This document shows, in pieces, positions 1 through 9,074 of a DNA stretch of 64,000 bases; positions within the stretch are counted from its first letter, which is position 1, and every line of letters begins with the position of its first letter. Below the pieces are notes generated by a model that saw only the letters and a list, made by a program, of their open reading frames with translations, did not search any database and had not been told where the DNA came from. The translations under genes were made by a program, and so were the position numbers. Origin of the DNA: Dermatobacter hominis (GTDB lineage: Bacteria > Actinomycetota > Acidimicrobiia > Acidimicrobiales > Microtrichaceae); the NCBI RefSeq assembly GCF_020715685.1, contig NZ_CP085840.1:930001-994000 (forward strand), in the 5' to 3' direction.

Positions 1-1
1 C

Positions 2-1555
2 GAGGCGACCGCCGGCGAGGGCTCGTCACCAATCAGCCCCGCCGTCGCGGTCACCGCCGACCTGCTGGCGCACCAGCTGCGCACGGGCATCGAGGCGATC
101 GACCTCCGCCTGGTCGAGATGGCGAGCGACCAGATGCTCGGCCCCCACGCATCGCTGCTGATGGCGGTGCCGCAGATGACCTACCCGGAGCCGGCCGACG
201 CCCAGGCCGCCCTGACGCGGTACGCGCAGGTGCCGCGCCTGCTCGGCCAGGCGCTCGACCGCTTCCGTGACGGGCTCGAGGCCGGTCGCACGCCGGCCGC
301 CGCGGTGGTCGGCCGCTCGGTGAACTCGCTGGAGCAGTACCTCGCGACCGACGAGGACGACGACCCGTTCCTCCAGCCCGGGCTGCCGGCCGGGGCGGAC
401 GGCGAGCCCTGGGACGGCGCCGATGCGTGGCGCCAGGACGCGCTCGAGCTCGTGCACGACGTCATCCGTCCCGCGTTCCGGGCGTACCTCGGCGTGCTCC
501 GGGAGGAGCTGGTCCCCGTCGCCCGCGACGACGACCACGCGGGCTGGTGCCACCTCGACGACGGCGAGGCGATGTACGCCGCCCTCGTCCGGGCGCACAC
601 CACGCTCGACCGCTCGCCGGAGGAGCTCCACGAGCTCGGGCGGGAGCGGACCGAGCAGGTGCTCCCCGCGGAGTACCGCGAGCTCGGCGCCGAGGTCTTC
701 GGCACCACGGACCTGCAGGAGATCTTCACCCGGCTGCGGACCGACCCGGACCTGAAGCACCGTGACGCCGACGACATCATCGAGGTGGCCACCTCTACCG
801 TCGCACGCGCCACCGCGGCGATCGACGACTGGTTCGGTCGCCTCCCCGAGTCCCCGTGCACCGTGCTGCCGGTGCCCGACTTCCTCGCCGCCGACGCGCC
901 GTACGCCTACTACTACCCGCCGGCGGTCGACGGCTCCCGCGGCGGCACCTACTTCATCAACACGGCCGACCCGACCGAGGCGTCGCGCACCGAGGCGGAG
1001 TCGATCGCCTTCCACGAGGCGATCCCGGGCCACCACCTGCAGATCGCGATCAGCCAGGAGCTCGACGACCTGCCCGAGTTCCAGCGCCACGACGGCGCCA
1101 CCAGCTACATCGAGGGCTGGGGGCTCTACGCCGAGCGGCTCGCCGACGAGATGGGCCTCTACTCCGGCCCGCTCGACCGGCTCGGCATGCTCACCGCCGA
1201 CTCGTGGCGCTCGGCCCGGCTCGTGGTGGACACCGGGCTGCACGCCCTCGGGTGGACCCGCCAGCAGGCCGTCGACTACTTCGAGGCGCACACGCCGGTG
1301 CCGATCGACCAGGTGCTCGCCGAGGTCGACCGCTACCTGGCGATGCCGGGCCAGGCGCTGTCCTACAAGGTCGGCCAGCTGCACATCCAGGCGCTGCGCG
1401 ACGAGGCCCGGGCCCGGCTGGGAGAGGGCTTCCGCATCGCCGACTTCCACGACGTGGTCCTCGGCTCGGGCGCGGTGACGCTGCCCGTGCTGACCCGGTT
1501 GGTGGAAGGCTGGGCCGAGGCAGGCGGGGGGCGCAACAGGGCAGTCGCCGGTTGA
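2..1555 (+). CDS. DUF885 family protein (5' end cut by window)
   Basis: The reading frame is open from the first bases of the window, so the true start lies upstream; 517 residues are visible before TGA. The motif HEAIPGHHLQ at about 1013-1042 is the hallmark of the DUF885 family, whose HExxPGHH element looks like a zinc-metallopeptidase site. A second conserved block (SYIEGWGLYAERLADEMG, about 1100-1155) supplies a further glutamate. No signal peptide can be judged because the N-terminus is missing. The family is usually about 550-600 aa, so only a short piece should be absent. The next gene starts 52 bp downstream on the same strand. Substrate is unknown; metallopeptidase activity is inferred from the motif. 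Confidence 0.86.
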   Translation, partial: EATAGEGSSPISPAVAVTADLLAHQLRTGIEAIDLRLVEMASDQMLGPHASLLMAVPQMTYPEPADAQAALTRYAQVPRLLGQALDRFRDGLEAGRTPAAAVVGRSVNSLEQYLATDEDDDPFLQPGLPAGADGEPWDGADAWRQDALELVHDVIRPAFRAYLGVLREELVPVARDDDHAGWCHLDDGEAMYAALVRAHTTLDRSPEELHELGRERTEQVLPAEYRELGAEVFGTTDLQEIFTRLRTDPDLKHRDADDIIEVATSTVARATAAIDDWFGRLPESPCTVLPVPDFLAADAPYAYYYPPAVDGSRGGTYFINTADPTEASRTEAESIAFHEAIPGHHLQIAISQELDDLPEFQRHDGATSYIEGWGLYAERLADEMGLYSGPLDRLGMLTADSWRSARLVVDTGLHALGWTRQQAVDYFEAHTPVPIDQVLAEVDRYLAMPGQALSYKVGQLHIQALRDEARARLGEGFRIADFHDVVLGSGAVTLPVLTRLVEGWAEAGGGRNRAVAG

Positions 1556-1607
1556 CGCACCGGCACGGACGGGGCCCGCACCGGGCCGGACACATCGGGG
1601 GAACGAC

Positions 1608-3890
1608 ATGACGACGGTCGAGGCCACGGGCACGGGGGCCGACGGGAGCCACTTCCGCACCTGTCCCCTGTGCGAGGCCACCTGCGGGCTGGAGGTCGAG
1701 GTCGAGTCGGGCGCGGTGAAGCGCATCCGGGGCGACCGCGACGACGTCTTCAGCCACGGGTTCATCTGCCCGAAGGGCTCCACGCTCCAGCGGCTGCACG
1801 AGGACCCGGACCGGCTGCGGGCGCCCCTCGTGCGCCGCGACGGCGTCCACGTCGAGGTGACCTGGGAGGAGGCGTTCGCCGAGGTCGACCGCCGGCTCGC
1901 CGCGGTCCGCCAGGCGCACGGTCCCGAGTCGGTGGCGATCTACCTCGGCAACCCCAACGCGCACACGCTCGGGGGCACGGTGTTCACGCGGCCGCTGCTG
2001 CAGTCGCTCGGCACCCGGAACGTCTTTTCGGCGTCCACCGTGGACCAGATGCCACGGCACGTGTCGTCGGGGCTGATGTACGGCAACGCCGGGGCGATGG
2101 CGGTCCCGGACCTCGACCGGACCGACTACCTGCTCGTGCTGGGCGCCGACCCGCACGAGTCGAACGGCAGCCTCTGCACCGCGCCCGACTTCCCGGGGCG
2201 CATGGCGGCGATCTCCGAGCGGGGCGGCCGGGTCGTCGTGGTCGACCCTCGCCGGAGCCGCAGCGCGCAGTCCGCCGACGAGCACGTGGCCATCCGCCCG
2301 GGCACCGACGCCCTGTGGCTGTGCGCCCTGCTGCACGAGGTCATCGAGCGCCACGGCGTGGACCTCGGGTCCTGCGCCGAGCTCGTCGAGGGGATGGATG
2401 CGGTCCGGACCCTGGTCGCCCCGTTCACCGCCGACGCGGTCGCCGAGCGCTGCGGGATCGACGCCGATACGACCCGCCGCATCGCCGACGAGCTGGCCGG
2501 GGCCCGCACGGCCGCGGTCTACACGCGCATCGGCGTGCACACCGTGCGGTTCGGCACGATCGGCTCGTGGGCCGGCGACGTCCTCACGCTGGTCACCGGC
2601 AACCTCGACCGGCCCGGCGGCCTCATGTGGGCCACGCCGTGCCACGGCCGGCCGGCCGTCCCCGGTGCAACCACGGTCGGTCGCGGGTTCCGGACGGGAC
2701 GGTGGGCGTCACGCGTGTCGGGCCGACCGGAGGTGAAGGGCGAGCTCCCGATCGCCGTGCTGCCCGAGGAGATCACCACGCCGGGCGAGGGCCGGATCCG
2801 GGCGCTGTTCACGATCGCCGGCAACCCGGCCCGCTCGTCGCCGGACTCGGCCGCCGTCGAGCGGGCGCTCGACGACCTCGAGCTGATGGTGTCGGTCGAC
2901 ATCTACCTGAACGAGACGACCCGCCACGCGGACGTCGTCCTGCCGGTGCCGTCGTCGCTCGAGAAGTCCCACTTCGACCTCGCGTTCTACGGCCTGTCGG
3001 TCCGCAACGTCGCCAACTTCTCGCCGCCCGTCTTCGCCGCCGAGGGCCCCGCCGAGCACGACGTCCTCGCCCGGCTGGCGCTGATCGCGTCGGGCCAGGG
3101 CCCCGACGCCGATCCCGAGATCGTCCACGGGCTGATCGCCCGGTCGCTCGTCGACGCCGCGGTGCAGCTCGAGGGCGGTCCGGTCCACGGCCGGGACCCC
3201 GAGGAGCTGATGGCCGCCGTCGAGCACCTGCCGCCGCCCGAGCGGATGGTCGACCTCATGGTGCGGGTCGGCCCCTACGGCGACGGGTTCGGCGCAGATC
3301 CCGACGGGCTGACGCTGCAGCGCCTCCTCGACGCGCCGCACGGCGTCGACCTCGGCCCGCTCGAACCGCGCCTGCGGGAGATCCTCCGGACGCCGTCGGG
3401 CAAGGTCGAGGTGGTGCCCGAGGGCGTCGCCGAGGACCTCGGCCGGCTGGCCGCCACGCTCGACGAACCCGTCGACGACCTGGTGCTCGTCGGACGCCGC
3501 CACCTCCGCTCGAACAACTCCTGGATGCACAACATCGAGGTCCTGGTGAAGGGACGGCCGCGCTGCACCCTCCTCGTGCACCCCGAGGACGCCGCCCGGC
3601 TCGAACTCGCCGACGGCGAGCCGGCCACCGTCCGCTCCCGGGTCGGCCAGGTCGAGGCCACCGTCGAGGTCACCGAGGACATCCGGCCGGGCGTGGTCAG
3701 CCTCCCGCACGGCTGGGGCCACGACGACCCCGGCACCCGCATGCGCGTCGCCGGTCGCCACGCCGGCGTGAACTCGAACGTGCTGACCGACGGGTCGGTG
3801 CTCGACCCGCTCAGCGGCAACTGCGCGCTGAACGCGATCCCGGTCGAGGTCAGCCCGGTCGCGGCGCCGCTCGCCGCGGCGGCGACCTGA
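1608..3890 (+). CDS. molybdopterin-dependent oxidoreductase (formate dehydrogenase/nitrate reductase-like)
   Basis: A 760-aa protein of the DMSO-reductase superfamily. Residues 19-54 hold C-x2-C-x3-C-x27-C, which binds the [4Fe-4S] cluster, and the C-terminal 110 residues form the molydopterin dinucleotide-binding domain. The segment where formate dehydrogenases carry the Cys/Sec molybdenum ligand (about residues 140-155, STVDQMPRHVSSG) has no cysteine; an aspartate or serine would have to serve. No Tat signal is visible, so the protein is probably cytoplasmic. A GGGGGA Shine-Dalgarno lies 6 nt before ATG. There are no neighbouring FdhB, FdhD or moco genes. Family is certain, substrate is not; formate dehydrogenase-like or biotin sulfoxide reductase-like enzymes are alternatives. 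Confidence 0.9.
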   Translation: MTTVEATGTGADGSHFRTCPLCEATCGLEVEVESGAVKRIRGDRDDVFSHGFICPKGSTLQRLHEDPDRLRAPLVRRDGVHVEVTWEEAFAEVDRRLAAVRQAHGPESVAIYLGNPNAHTLGGTVFTRPLLQSLGTRNVFSASTVDQMPRHVSSGLMYGNAGAMAVPDLDRTDYLLVLGADPHESNGSLCTAPDFPGRMAAISERGGRVVVVDPRRSRSAQSADEHVAIRPGTDALWLCALLHEVIERHGVDLGSCAELVEGMDAVRTLVAPFTADAVAERCGIDADTTRRIADELAGARTAAVYTRIGVHTVRFGTIGSWAGDVLTLVTGNLDRPGGLMWATPCHGRPAVPGATTVGRGFRTGRWASRVSGRPEVKGELPIAVLPEEITTPGEGRIRALFTIAGNPARSSPDSAAVERALDDLELMVSVDIYLNETTRHADVVLPVPSSLEKSHFDLAFYGLSVRNVANFSPPVFAAEGPAEHDVLARLALIASGQGPDADPEIVHGLIARSLVDAAVQLEGGPVHGRDPEELMAAVEHLPPPERMVDLMVRVGPYGDGFGADPDGLTLQRLLDAPHGVDLGPLEPRLREILRTPSGKVEVVPEGVAEDLGRLAATLDEPVDDLVLVGRRHLRSNNSWMHNIEVLVKGRPRCTLLVHPEDAARLELADGEPATVRSRVGQVEATVEVTEDIRPGVVSLPHGWGHDDPGTRMRVAGRHAGVNSNVLTDGSVLDPLSGNCALNAIPVEVSPVAAPLAAAAT

Positions 3891-3921
3891 GGGCATCGCC
3901 CCCGCTCGACCGCTCCCCCCA

Positions 3922-3977
3922 CCCGTTCTGTGATGCCAGATACGCCGCTTTCGACGTGTTCAGCATCACAGAGCGGG
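3922..3977. terminator. 15-bp inverted repeat between convergent genes
   Basis: Arms 3922-3936 and 3963-3977 are complementary over 15 positions with one G-T mismatch and a 26-nt loop. The right arm contains the stop codon of the minus-strand hydrolase. It sits exactly in the convergent gap after the molybdopterin oxidoreductase, so a bidirectional terminator is the simplest reading. There is no T-run on either side. Confidence 0.5.
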
Positions 3978-4931
3978 TGCGGGGTCGAGCTCGGCGCGGA
4001 TGAGCTCGGCCAGCTCGAGCGGCCGGTCGCCCTGGATGCTGTGGCCGGCGCCGTCGACGACGACGACCCGGGCGTCGGGGCGCAGGCGCAGGAGCTCGGC
4101 CACGTCGTCGTCGTCCACGACGGGGCTGAGCGAGCCCCGGGCCAGCAGCAGCGGCATCGACGTCGCCTCCAGGTCCGCCCACAGCGCAGGGCCGGGCAGC
4201 TCGATCACCTCCGCTGCGTCAGACGGCTCCTCGGCGCCCCAGGCCAGCGGACGGCGGTCGTAGTTCCACTCCCACGACCCGTCCTCGGTGCGATGGGCGT
4301 TGTGGAGGATCCCCCGCCGCAGGGACTCCGGCGTGCGGGTGGGGTTGAACTCGACGGTGCGGTCGAAGATCTCGCCGAAGCCGGCGAAGGTCTGCGGCCC
4401 GGCGATGAAGTCGTGGACGGCCTTCGCCTTCTCGGCGTTCACGCCAGGGGTGATGTCGACGAGCACCAGGCGCCGCACGAGGTCCGACACGCGGGTCAGC
4501 GCGATCGCGGTCAGCCCGCCGAGCGACATCCCCACGACCACCTCCGCCCGGGGCGCCAGCGCCTCGATGGCGGCGGCGAGGTCCTCGGCGTTCGCGGTCG
4601 GGTCGTAGTGGCGGTCCTCACGCCAGCTCGACCGGCCGTGTCCGGGCAGGTCGACGGCCAGCACCGGGGTCGGGCGCAGGGCGAGGGCCACCGTGTCCCA
4701 CGTGTGGGCGTTCTGCGCACCGCCGTGGACGAGCACCACCCGGGGGTCGCCGGTCCCCCACCGCAGCGCCGAGATCTCGCGACCGTCGGGCAGCGCGTGG
4801 GCGACGCGCGCCACCACCACGTCGTCGGGATCGGCCAGGCCGAACTCGGCGCAGTTCTCGCCGAAGTAGGCGAACTCGTCGTAGACGAAGGACGGGTCGT
4901 CGGGGTGGACGCCGGGCACCGGAGCGTTCAT
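3966..4931 (-). CDS. alpha/beta fold hydrolase
   Basis: A 321-aa alpha/beta hydrolase. The fold starts near residue 50; residues 67-71 (LVHGG) form the oxyanion-hole HG element, GMSLGG at 134-139 is the nucleophile elbow with Ser136, an acidic residue follows in LVDITPG, and AGHS near residue 299 supplies the catalytic His. The first 40 residues are an extension not needed for the fold. There is no signal peptide, so it is cytoplasmic. The gene is convergent with the molybdopterin oxidoreductase and divergent from the CocE-type hydrolase. Substrate is unknown; esterase, C-C hydrolase or haloperoxidase-like activities are all possible. Confidence 0.88.
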   Translation of the reverse strand: MNAPVPGVHPDDPSFVYDEFAYFGENCAEFGLADPDDVVVARVAHALPDGREISALRWGTGDPRVVLVHGGAQNAHTWDTVALALRPTPVLAVDLPGHGRSSWREDRHYDPTANAEDLAAAIEALAPRAEVVVGMSLGGLTAIALTRVSDLVRRLVLVDITPGVNAEKAKAVHDFIAGPQTFAGFGEIFDRTVEFNPTRTPESLRRGILHNAHRTEDGSWEWNYDRRPLAWGAEEPSDAAEVIELPGPALWADLEATSMPLLLARGSLSPVVDDDDVAELLRLRPDARVVVVDGAGHSIQGDRPLELAELIRAELDPAPAL

Positions 4932-5055
4932 GGGCGGTCAATGTAGGACCGCACGACCCGCTCGCGAGCGGCCGACCGGGGACGCGTCCGGGTCGCGCCC
5001 CGGAGTGCCATGATGCAGGTCCGCCGGGGAGGCCCGGCGGGTGAGGGGGAGTTCG
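4932..5055. promoter_or_regulatory. divergent promoter region with palindrome and 5'-UTR hairpin
   Basis: This 124-bp gap separates two divergent hydrolase genes. A perfect 14-bp palindrome (CCGCTCGCGAGCGG) lies at 4958-4971. A perfect 8-bp stem with a GAGG loop lies at 5021-5040, four bases before the Shine-Dalgarno of the plus-strand gene. The first could be an operator and the second could modulate ribosome access. No clear -35/-10 pair is visible. Confidence 0.4.
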
Positions 5056-7458
5056 ATGGCGGTTCGGGGGATCCGGGGTCGGTGGCGTCTGCTCGCCGCG
5101 ATCGTGGCGGTCGTGCTGGTCGCGGGTGCGTGCACCGAAGACCCGAAGGGCACCCCGGCGGCGGCACGGGCCGTCGCCGACCTGCCGTCCGACGCGCCGC
5201 CCGCCGACTTCTCGACGGCCGGCAGCGTCGAGCAGGTCCACGTCACCGGCGCCGAGCCGGGGCAGGAGCTGGCGCTCCACGACGCCGACGGCACGACCGT
5301 CGACGTCGCCGACGCCGACGACCAGGGGTCGCTCATCTTCCGCCTCGTCGAACCGGGCGACGACTACCGCGTCGCGACCGCCGGTGCGCCGGTCGTCGCG
5401 TCGGACGCGGTCCACGTCGACAGCGTCGACTCCTCGCTCCCCGAGCAGGACTTCTACGACTCCCAGCAGCTCGACCCCGGCTTCACCTACATCACGACCC
5501 GTGACGGGACGACGCTGTCGGCCTCGGTGTACCTGCCCGGTCCCGCGGAGGACGGTCCGTACCCGACCGTCGTCGAGTACTCGGGGTACGACCCGTCCCG
5601 GCCGGGCAGCAACCTGCTCGAGGAGAACGCCGAGGCGCTCCGCCCGATCGTCGGCGACGACCCGTCCGCCCTGTGCGGCGTCGTGCCGTTCGCCTGCAAC
5701 GCGCCGGCGCAGCCGTCGTCGCTGCTCGCCCTGGCGATGGGCTACGCGGTCGTGGCGGTGAACGTGCGGGGCACCGGCTGCTCCGGCGGCGCCTACGACT
5801 TCTTCGAGACCCTGCAGCTGACCGACGGCTACGACGTCATCGAGACCGTCGCCGCCCAGCCCTGGGTCAAGGGCCACCGGGTCGGCATGGTCGGCCTCTC
5901 GTACCCGGGCATCGCCCAGCTCTACGTGGCGTCGATGCAGCCGCCGTCGCTCGCGGCGATCACGCCGCTGTCGGTCATCGACGACACCGTCCGCGGCACG
6001 TTGGCGCCGGGGGGCATCTTCAACGCCGGCTTCGCGCTGTCGTGGGCCGAGGAGGTGGGCGAGAAGGCGGAGCCGTTCGGCCAGGGCTGGGAGCAGGCGC
6101 AGGTCGACGCCGGCGACCAGACCTGTGAGGAGAACCAGCGCTTCCGGGGCCAGAACGTCGATGCCTCGGCCAAGGCGCAGGAGCACCGGTACTACCCGCC
6201 CGAGCTCGCCGATCCGCTCAACGCGTCGCTGTTCGCGGACCAGATCGACGTGCCGGTGTTCCTGACCGGGTCGTTCCAGGACGAGCAGACCGGCGGCCGC
6301 TTCCCGCTGCTGTTCGACAAGTTCACCAACGCCCCGGTCACGCACTTCACCGCGATGAACGGTGCCCACGCCGACGGCTACGCCCCGGTGAACCTGACCG
6401 AGTGGAAGACGTTCCTCGACCTCTACGTGGCCGACGAGATCACGCCCATCCCGGGATCGGTCCAGGTCTTCGCGCCGCTGATCATGCAGCAGATCTTCGC
6501 CGCCGACGTGAGCCTGCCCGACGAGCGGTTCCTCGACGCGCCCTCGCCCGCGGCGGCCCGGGCCGAGTACGAGGCAGAGCCGCCCATCAACGTGCTGCTC
6601 GAGAGCGGGGCGGGCGACCCCGACCAGCCCGGCGCGCCGGTGCCGACGGTGCAGGTCCGCACGACGCAGTGGCCGCCGCCCGGCACGGAGGCCGAGCCCT
6701 TCTACCTCGGCCCCGACGGCACGCTGACGTCCGACCCGCCCGAGGACGAGGAGGACGGTGACGGCGCGTCGCGGTTCGCCGTGGACCCGGAGCTGGCGGA
6801 GCGCACCACGTTCAGCGGCTCGACCGGCGACATCTTCCACGCGCTCCCCGAGTACGACTGGCAGCAGGAACCCGACGGGTCCGCCGCGGTGTTCGTGTCC
6901 GAGCCGTTCGGCGAGGACCAGGTCTTCGCCGGCAGCGCGAGCGCGGATCTCTGGATCCGCACGAACGCCACGGGCGCCGACGTGGGCGTCACGCTGTCGG
7001 AGGTCCGCCCCGACGGCAAGGAGACGTTCATCCAGTCCGGGGTGCTGCGCGCCGCCAACCGGAAGGTCGCCGAGGGATCGACCGATCTGCTCCCCCTCCA
7101 CTCCCAGCTCGAGTCCGACGCCGAGCCGCTCGAGCGCAACGAGTGGGCCGAGGCCCGAGTCGAGGTGTTCCCCTTCGCCCACATCGTGCGGGCCGGGTCG
7201 AGGATCCGCCTGTCGGTCCACACGCCCGGCGGCGACCGCCCGCGCTGGAGCTACATCATCGACCAGCAGCCCGACGACACGAGGATCGACGTCGGCCACT
7301 CCGCCGAGCACCCGTCGAAGCTCGTCCTCCCCCTGTCGCCCGACCTGCTGCGCGGGACGCCGTACCCGGCCGCGCTGCCGCCGTGCCCGGGTCTCCGAGG
7401 CCAGCCGTGCCGCGACTTCGTCGCCTACGAGAACGAGGAGGTCGACGACCAGGGGTGA
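5056..7458 (+). CDS. CocE/NonD family hydrolase, lipoprotein
   Basis: An 800-aa exported hydrolase. The N-terminus has an RGRWR basic region, a hydrophobic stretch and a lipobox ending at Cys (VAGAC), so it is a lipid-anchored surface protein. The catalytic domain carries GTGCSGG and GLSYPG (nucleophile Ser codon near 5899), typical of the CocE/X-Pro dipeptidyl-peptidase (S15) family; the last 250 residues form the jelly-roll C-terminal domain (LWIRTNATGADV region). ATG 5056 is preferred over GTG 5041 because AGGGGGA lies 5 nt before it. Likely activity is ester or acyl-peptide hydrolysis outside the membrane; the substrate cannot be told from sequence. Confidence 0.88.
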   Translation: MAVRGIRGRWRLLAAIVAVVLVAGACTEDPKGTPAAARAVADLPSDAPPADFSTAGSVEQVHVTGAEPGQELALHDADGTTVDVADADDQGSLIFRLVEPGDDYRVATAGAPVVASDAVHVDSVDSSLPEQDFYDSQQLDPGFTYITTRDGTTLSASVYLPGPAEDGPYPTVVEYSGYDPSRPGSNLLEENAEALRPIVGDDPSALCGVVPFACNAPAQPSSLLALAMGYAVVAVNVRGTGCSGGAYDFFETLQLTDGYDVIETVAAQPWVKGHRVGMVGLSYPGIAQLYVASMQPPSLAAITPLSVIDDTVRGTLAPGGIFNAGFALSWAEEVGEKAEPFGQGWEQAQVDAGDQTCEENQRFRGQNVDASAKAQEHRYYPPELADPLNASLFADQIDVPVFLTGSFQDEQTGGRFPLLFDKFTNAPVTHFTAMNGAHADGYAPVNLTEWKTFLDLYVADEITPIPGSVQVFAPLIMQQIFAADVSLPDERFLDAPSPAAARAEYEAEPPINVLLESGAGDPDQPGAPVPTVQVRTTQWPPPGTEAEPFYLGPDGTLTSDPPEDEEDGDGASRFAVDPELAERTTFSGSTGDIFHALPEYDWQQEPDGSAAVFVSEPFGEDQVFAGSASADLWIRTNATGADVGVTLSEVRPDGKETFIQSGVLRAANRKVAEGSTDLLPLHSQLESDAEPLERNEWAEARVEVFPFAHIVRAGSRIRLSVHTPGGDRPRWSYIIDQQPDDTRIDVGHSAEHPSKLVLPLSPDLLRGTPYPAALPPCPGLRGQPCRDFVAYENEEVDDQG

Positions 7459-7464
7459 GCGGGA

Positions 7465-7502
7465 ACAACCGCATCGCCTCCGTGGTTGTATGACACGTCA
7501 AC
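7465..7502 (+). promoter_or_regulatory. candidate MarR operator upstream of pirin gene
   Basis: Two overlapping inverted repeats lie in the 62-bp gap: ACAACC-N13-GGTTGT (7465-7489) and GTTG-N10-CAAC (7485-7502). The gap precedes a gene pair that ends in a MarR regulator, so autoregulation is a reasonable guess. No footprint-grade consensus is recognised. Confidence 0.4.
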
Positions 7503-7520
7503 TAGTTCTCGGAGGTCGAG

Positions 7521-8492
7521 ATGCCCGCCATCACCGTCGACGACACCCTGGTCCTGCCCCGCCTGCCCCAGGCTGCTGCGGACGCGGCACCGCGCCCCGT
7601 CAGCCGCCTGGTCGACGCCCACCACGCGATCGAGGGCGCCGGCTTCGAGGTCTGGCGCCCGTTCCCCGGCGGGATCGACCCGCACCTGGCCGACCCCTTC
7701 TTCCTGCTCGACCAGCTCGGCCCGGTCGCCTACGCGCCAAACGAGCCGGTCGGTGCGCCGTGGCACCCCCACCGCGGCTTCGAGACCGTCACGTACGTCC
7801 TCGACGGCGAGATCGCCCACCACGACTCGAACGGCGGCGGCGGGGTCATCGGCGAGGGCGACACCCAGTGGATGACCGCCGGCGCCGGCATCCTGCACGA
7901 CGAGGTGCCCACCGAGACCTTCTTCCGCAACGGCGGCGTGTCGCACGGCGTCCAGCTGTGGGTCAACCTCCCGGCCGCCCTCAAGTTCACCCCGCCCCGC
8001 TACCAGGCGATCGGGTCCGGCCAGCTGCAGCTGCTGACCTCCTCCGACGGCGGCGCGCTCATCCGCCTGATCGCCGGCGACCTCGCCGGCTTCCAGGGCC
8101 CCGGGTCGACCCACACCCCGATCACGTACGCCCACGTCACGCTCAGCCCCGGCGCCGAGGTCGACGTGCCCTGGGACCGCCGCTTCAGCGCCATGGCCTA
8201 CGCCCTCACCGGCCGGGGTCACGTCGGCGCCGATCGCCGACCGCTCGACGCGCACCAGCTGGCCGTCCTGGGCGACGGCGACACGCTCCGCGTCGGCGCC
8301 GCCGAGCAGCAGCCCGGCGACGCCCAGCAGCTCGACGTCCTGCTGCTCGGCGGGCTCCCGATCCGCGAGCCGATCGCGCACTACGGCCCGTTCCTCATGA
8401 ACACCCGGGAGCAGGTGCTCGAGGCGATCGACGACTTCAACGCAGGGCGGATGGGCACGGTCCCCGCCACGACGCTCGGAGGCTCCAGTTGA
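7521..8492 (+). CDS. pirin family protein
   Basis: A 323-aa bicupin. The N-terminal cupin has the pirin metal-binding signature: HPHRGFETVTYVLDG (around residues 77-91) with its two His, then HHDS and a later His/Glu in AGILHDEVP. The C-terminal pirin domain follows from about residue 200. GGAGG lies 5 nt before ATG. Bacterial pirins act as quercetinases, as regulators of pyruvate metabolism, or have no known role; which applies here cannot be told. The stop overlaps the start of a MarR gene, so the two are translated together and the pirin may be part of that regulator's stress response. Confidence 0.93.
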   Translation: MPAITVDDTLVLPRLPQAAADAAPRPVSRLVDAHHAIEGAGFEVWRPFPGGIDPHLADPFFLLDQLGPVAYAPNEPVGAPWHPHRGFETVTYVLDGEIAHHDSNGGGGVIGEGDTQWMTAGAGILHDEVPTETFFRNGGVSHGVQLWVNLPAALKFTPPRYQAIGSGQLQLLTSSDGGALIRLIAGDLAGFQGPGSTHTPITYAHVTLSPGAEVDVPWDRRFSAMAYALTGRGHVGADRRPLDAHQLAVLGDGDTLRVGAAEQQPGDAQQLDVLLLGGLPIREPIAHYGPFLMNTREQVLEAIDDFNAGRMGTVPATTLGGSS

Positions 8493-9019
8493 ACGACGGA
8501 CCGGTGGCCGGGGCACGGGACGACGTGCCCTGGCTCGACGCGGAGGAGCAGGCCGCCTGGCGCGCCTACATGGAGATGCGCGACGAGGTCACGCTCCGGC
8601 TGGAGCGCGACCTCCAGGCGCGCTCCGGGCTCTCGGGCGCCGACTACCAGGTCCTCGTGCACCTCTCGGAGTCACCCGGCGACGCCGTCCGCCCGGTCGA
8701 GGTCTGCACGGCGCTGCGCTGGGAGCAGAGCCGCCTCTCGCACCAGCTGACGCGCATGGAGCGCCGCGGCCTGGTCGAGCGGCGCGCCTGCGAGGAGGAC
8801 GGGCGGGGATCGATCGTCGCCCTGACCGACGAGGGGCGCGCCGCGATCGAGGAGGCCGCGCCGGGCCACGTCGTGGCGCTGCGGGCGCTCCTCGTCGACG
8901 TGATCGGCCGCGACGGCATGCTGCAGCTCGGGGCGATCGCCCGGCGGGTCCTCGACGCGCTCCCCGACGACGACCTCAGGCCCAGGGGCGGTCGTCGGGC
9001 CGGCGACCGGTCGGGCTGA
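8489..9019 (+). CDS. MarR family transcriptional regulator
   Basis: A 176-aa protein with a winged-helix MarR domain in residues 45-140: SGADYQVLVHLSESPG (helix region), RWEQSRLSHQLTRMERRGL (recognition helix) and the wing ending in GSIVALTDEGRAAI. The start is taken as TTG 8489, which overlaps the pirin stop (TTGA); GGAGG at 8478-8482 sits six bases before it. A GTG at 8504 is the alternative but has no comparable ribosome site. Likely binds the inverted repeats upstream of the pirin gene. Ligand is unknown. A strong hairpin at 9075-9101 closes the transcription unit. Confidence 0.88.
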   Translation: MNDGPVAGARDDVPWLDAEEQAAWRAYMEMRDEVTLRLERDLQARSGLSGADYQVLVHLSESPGDAVRPVEVCTALRWEQSRLSHQLTRMERRGLVERRACEEDGRGSIVALTDEGRAAIEEAAPGHVVALRALLVDVIGRDGMLQLGAIARRVLDALPDDDLRPRGGRRAGDRSG

Positions 9020-9074
9020 GCCCGGAGCCGGCTCGGGCACGGAGCTCCGCCGGCGATCAGGGCCCGGACGCGGA

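Noticed and set aside
1591-1622. Shared start-region sequence between the molybdopterin gene (1595-1622) and PhyH gene (about 21835-21862)
   Set aside because: Similarity is limited to the ribosome site and MTTV codons; probably chance.
26-1783. Long opposite-strand frame of 585 aa
   Set aside because: Caused by high GC; the plus strand has real DUF885 motifs.
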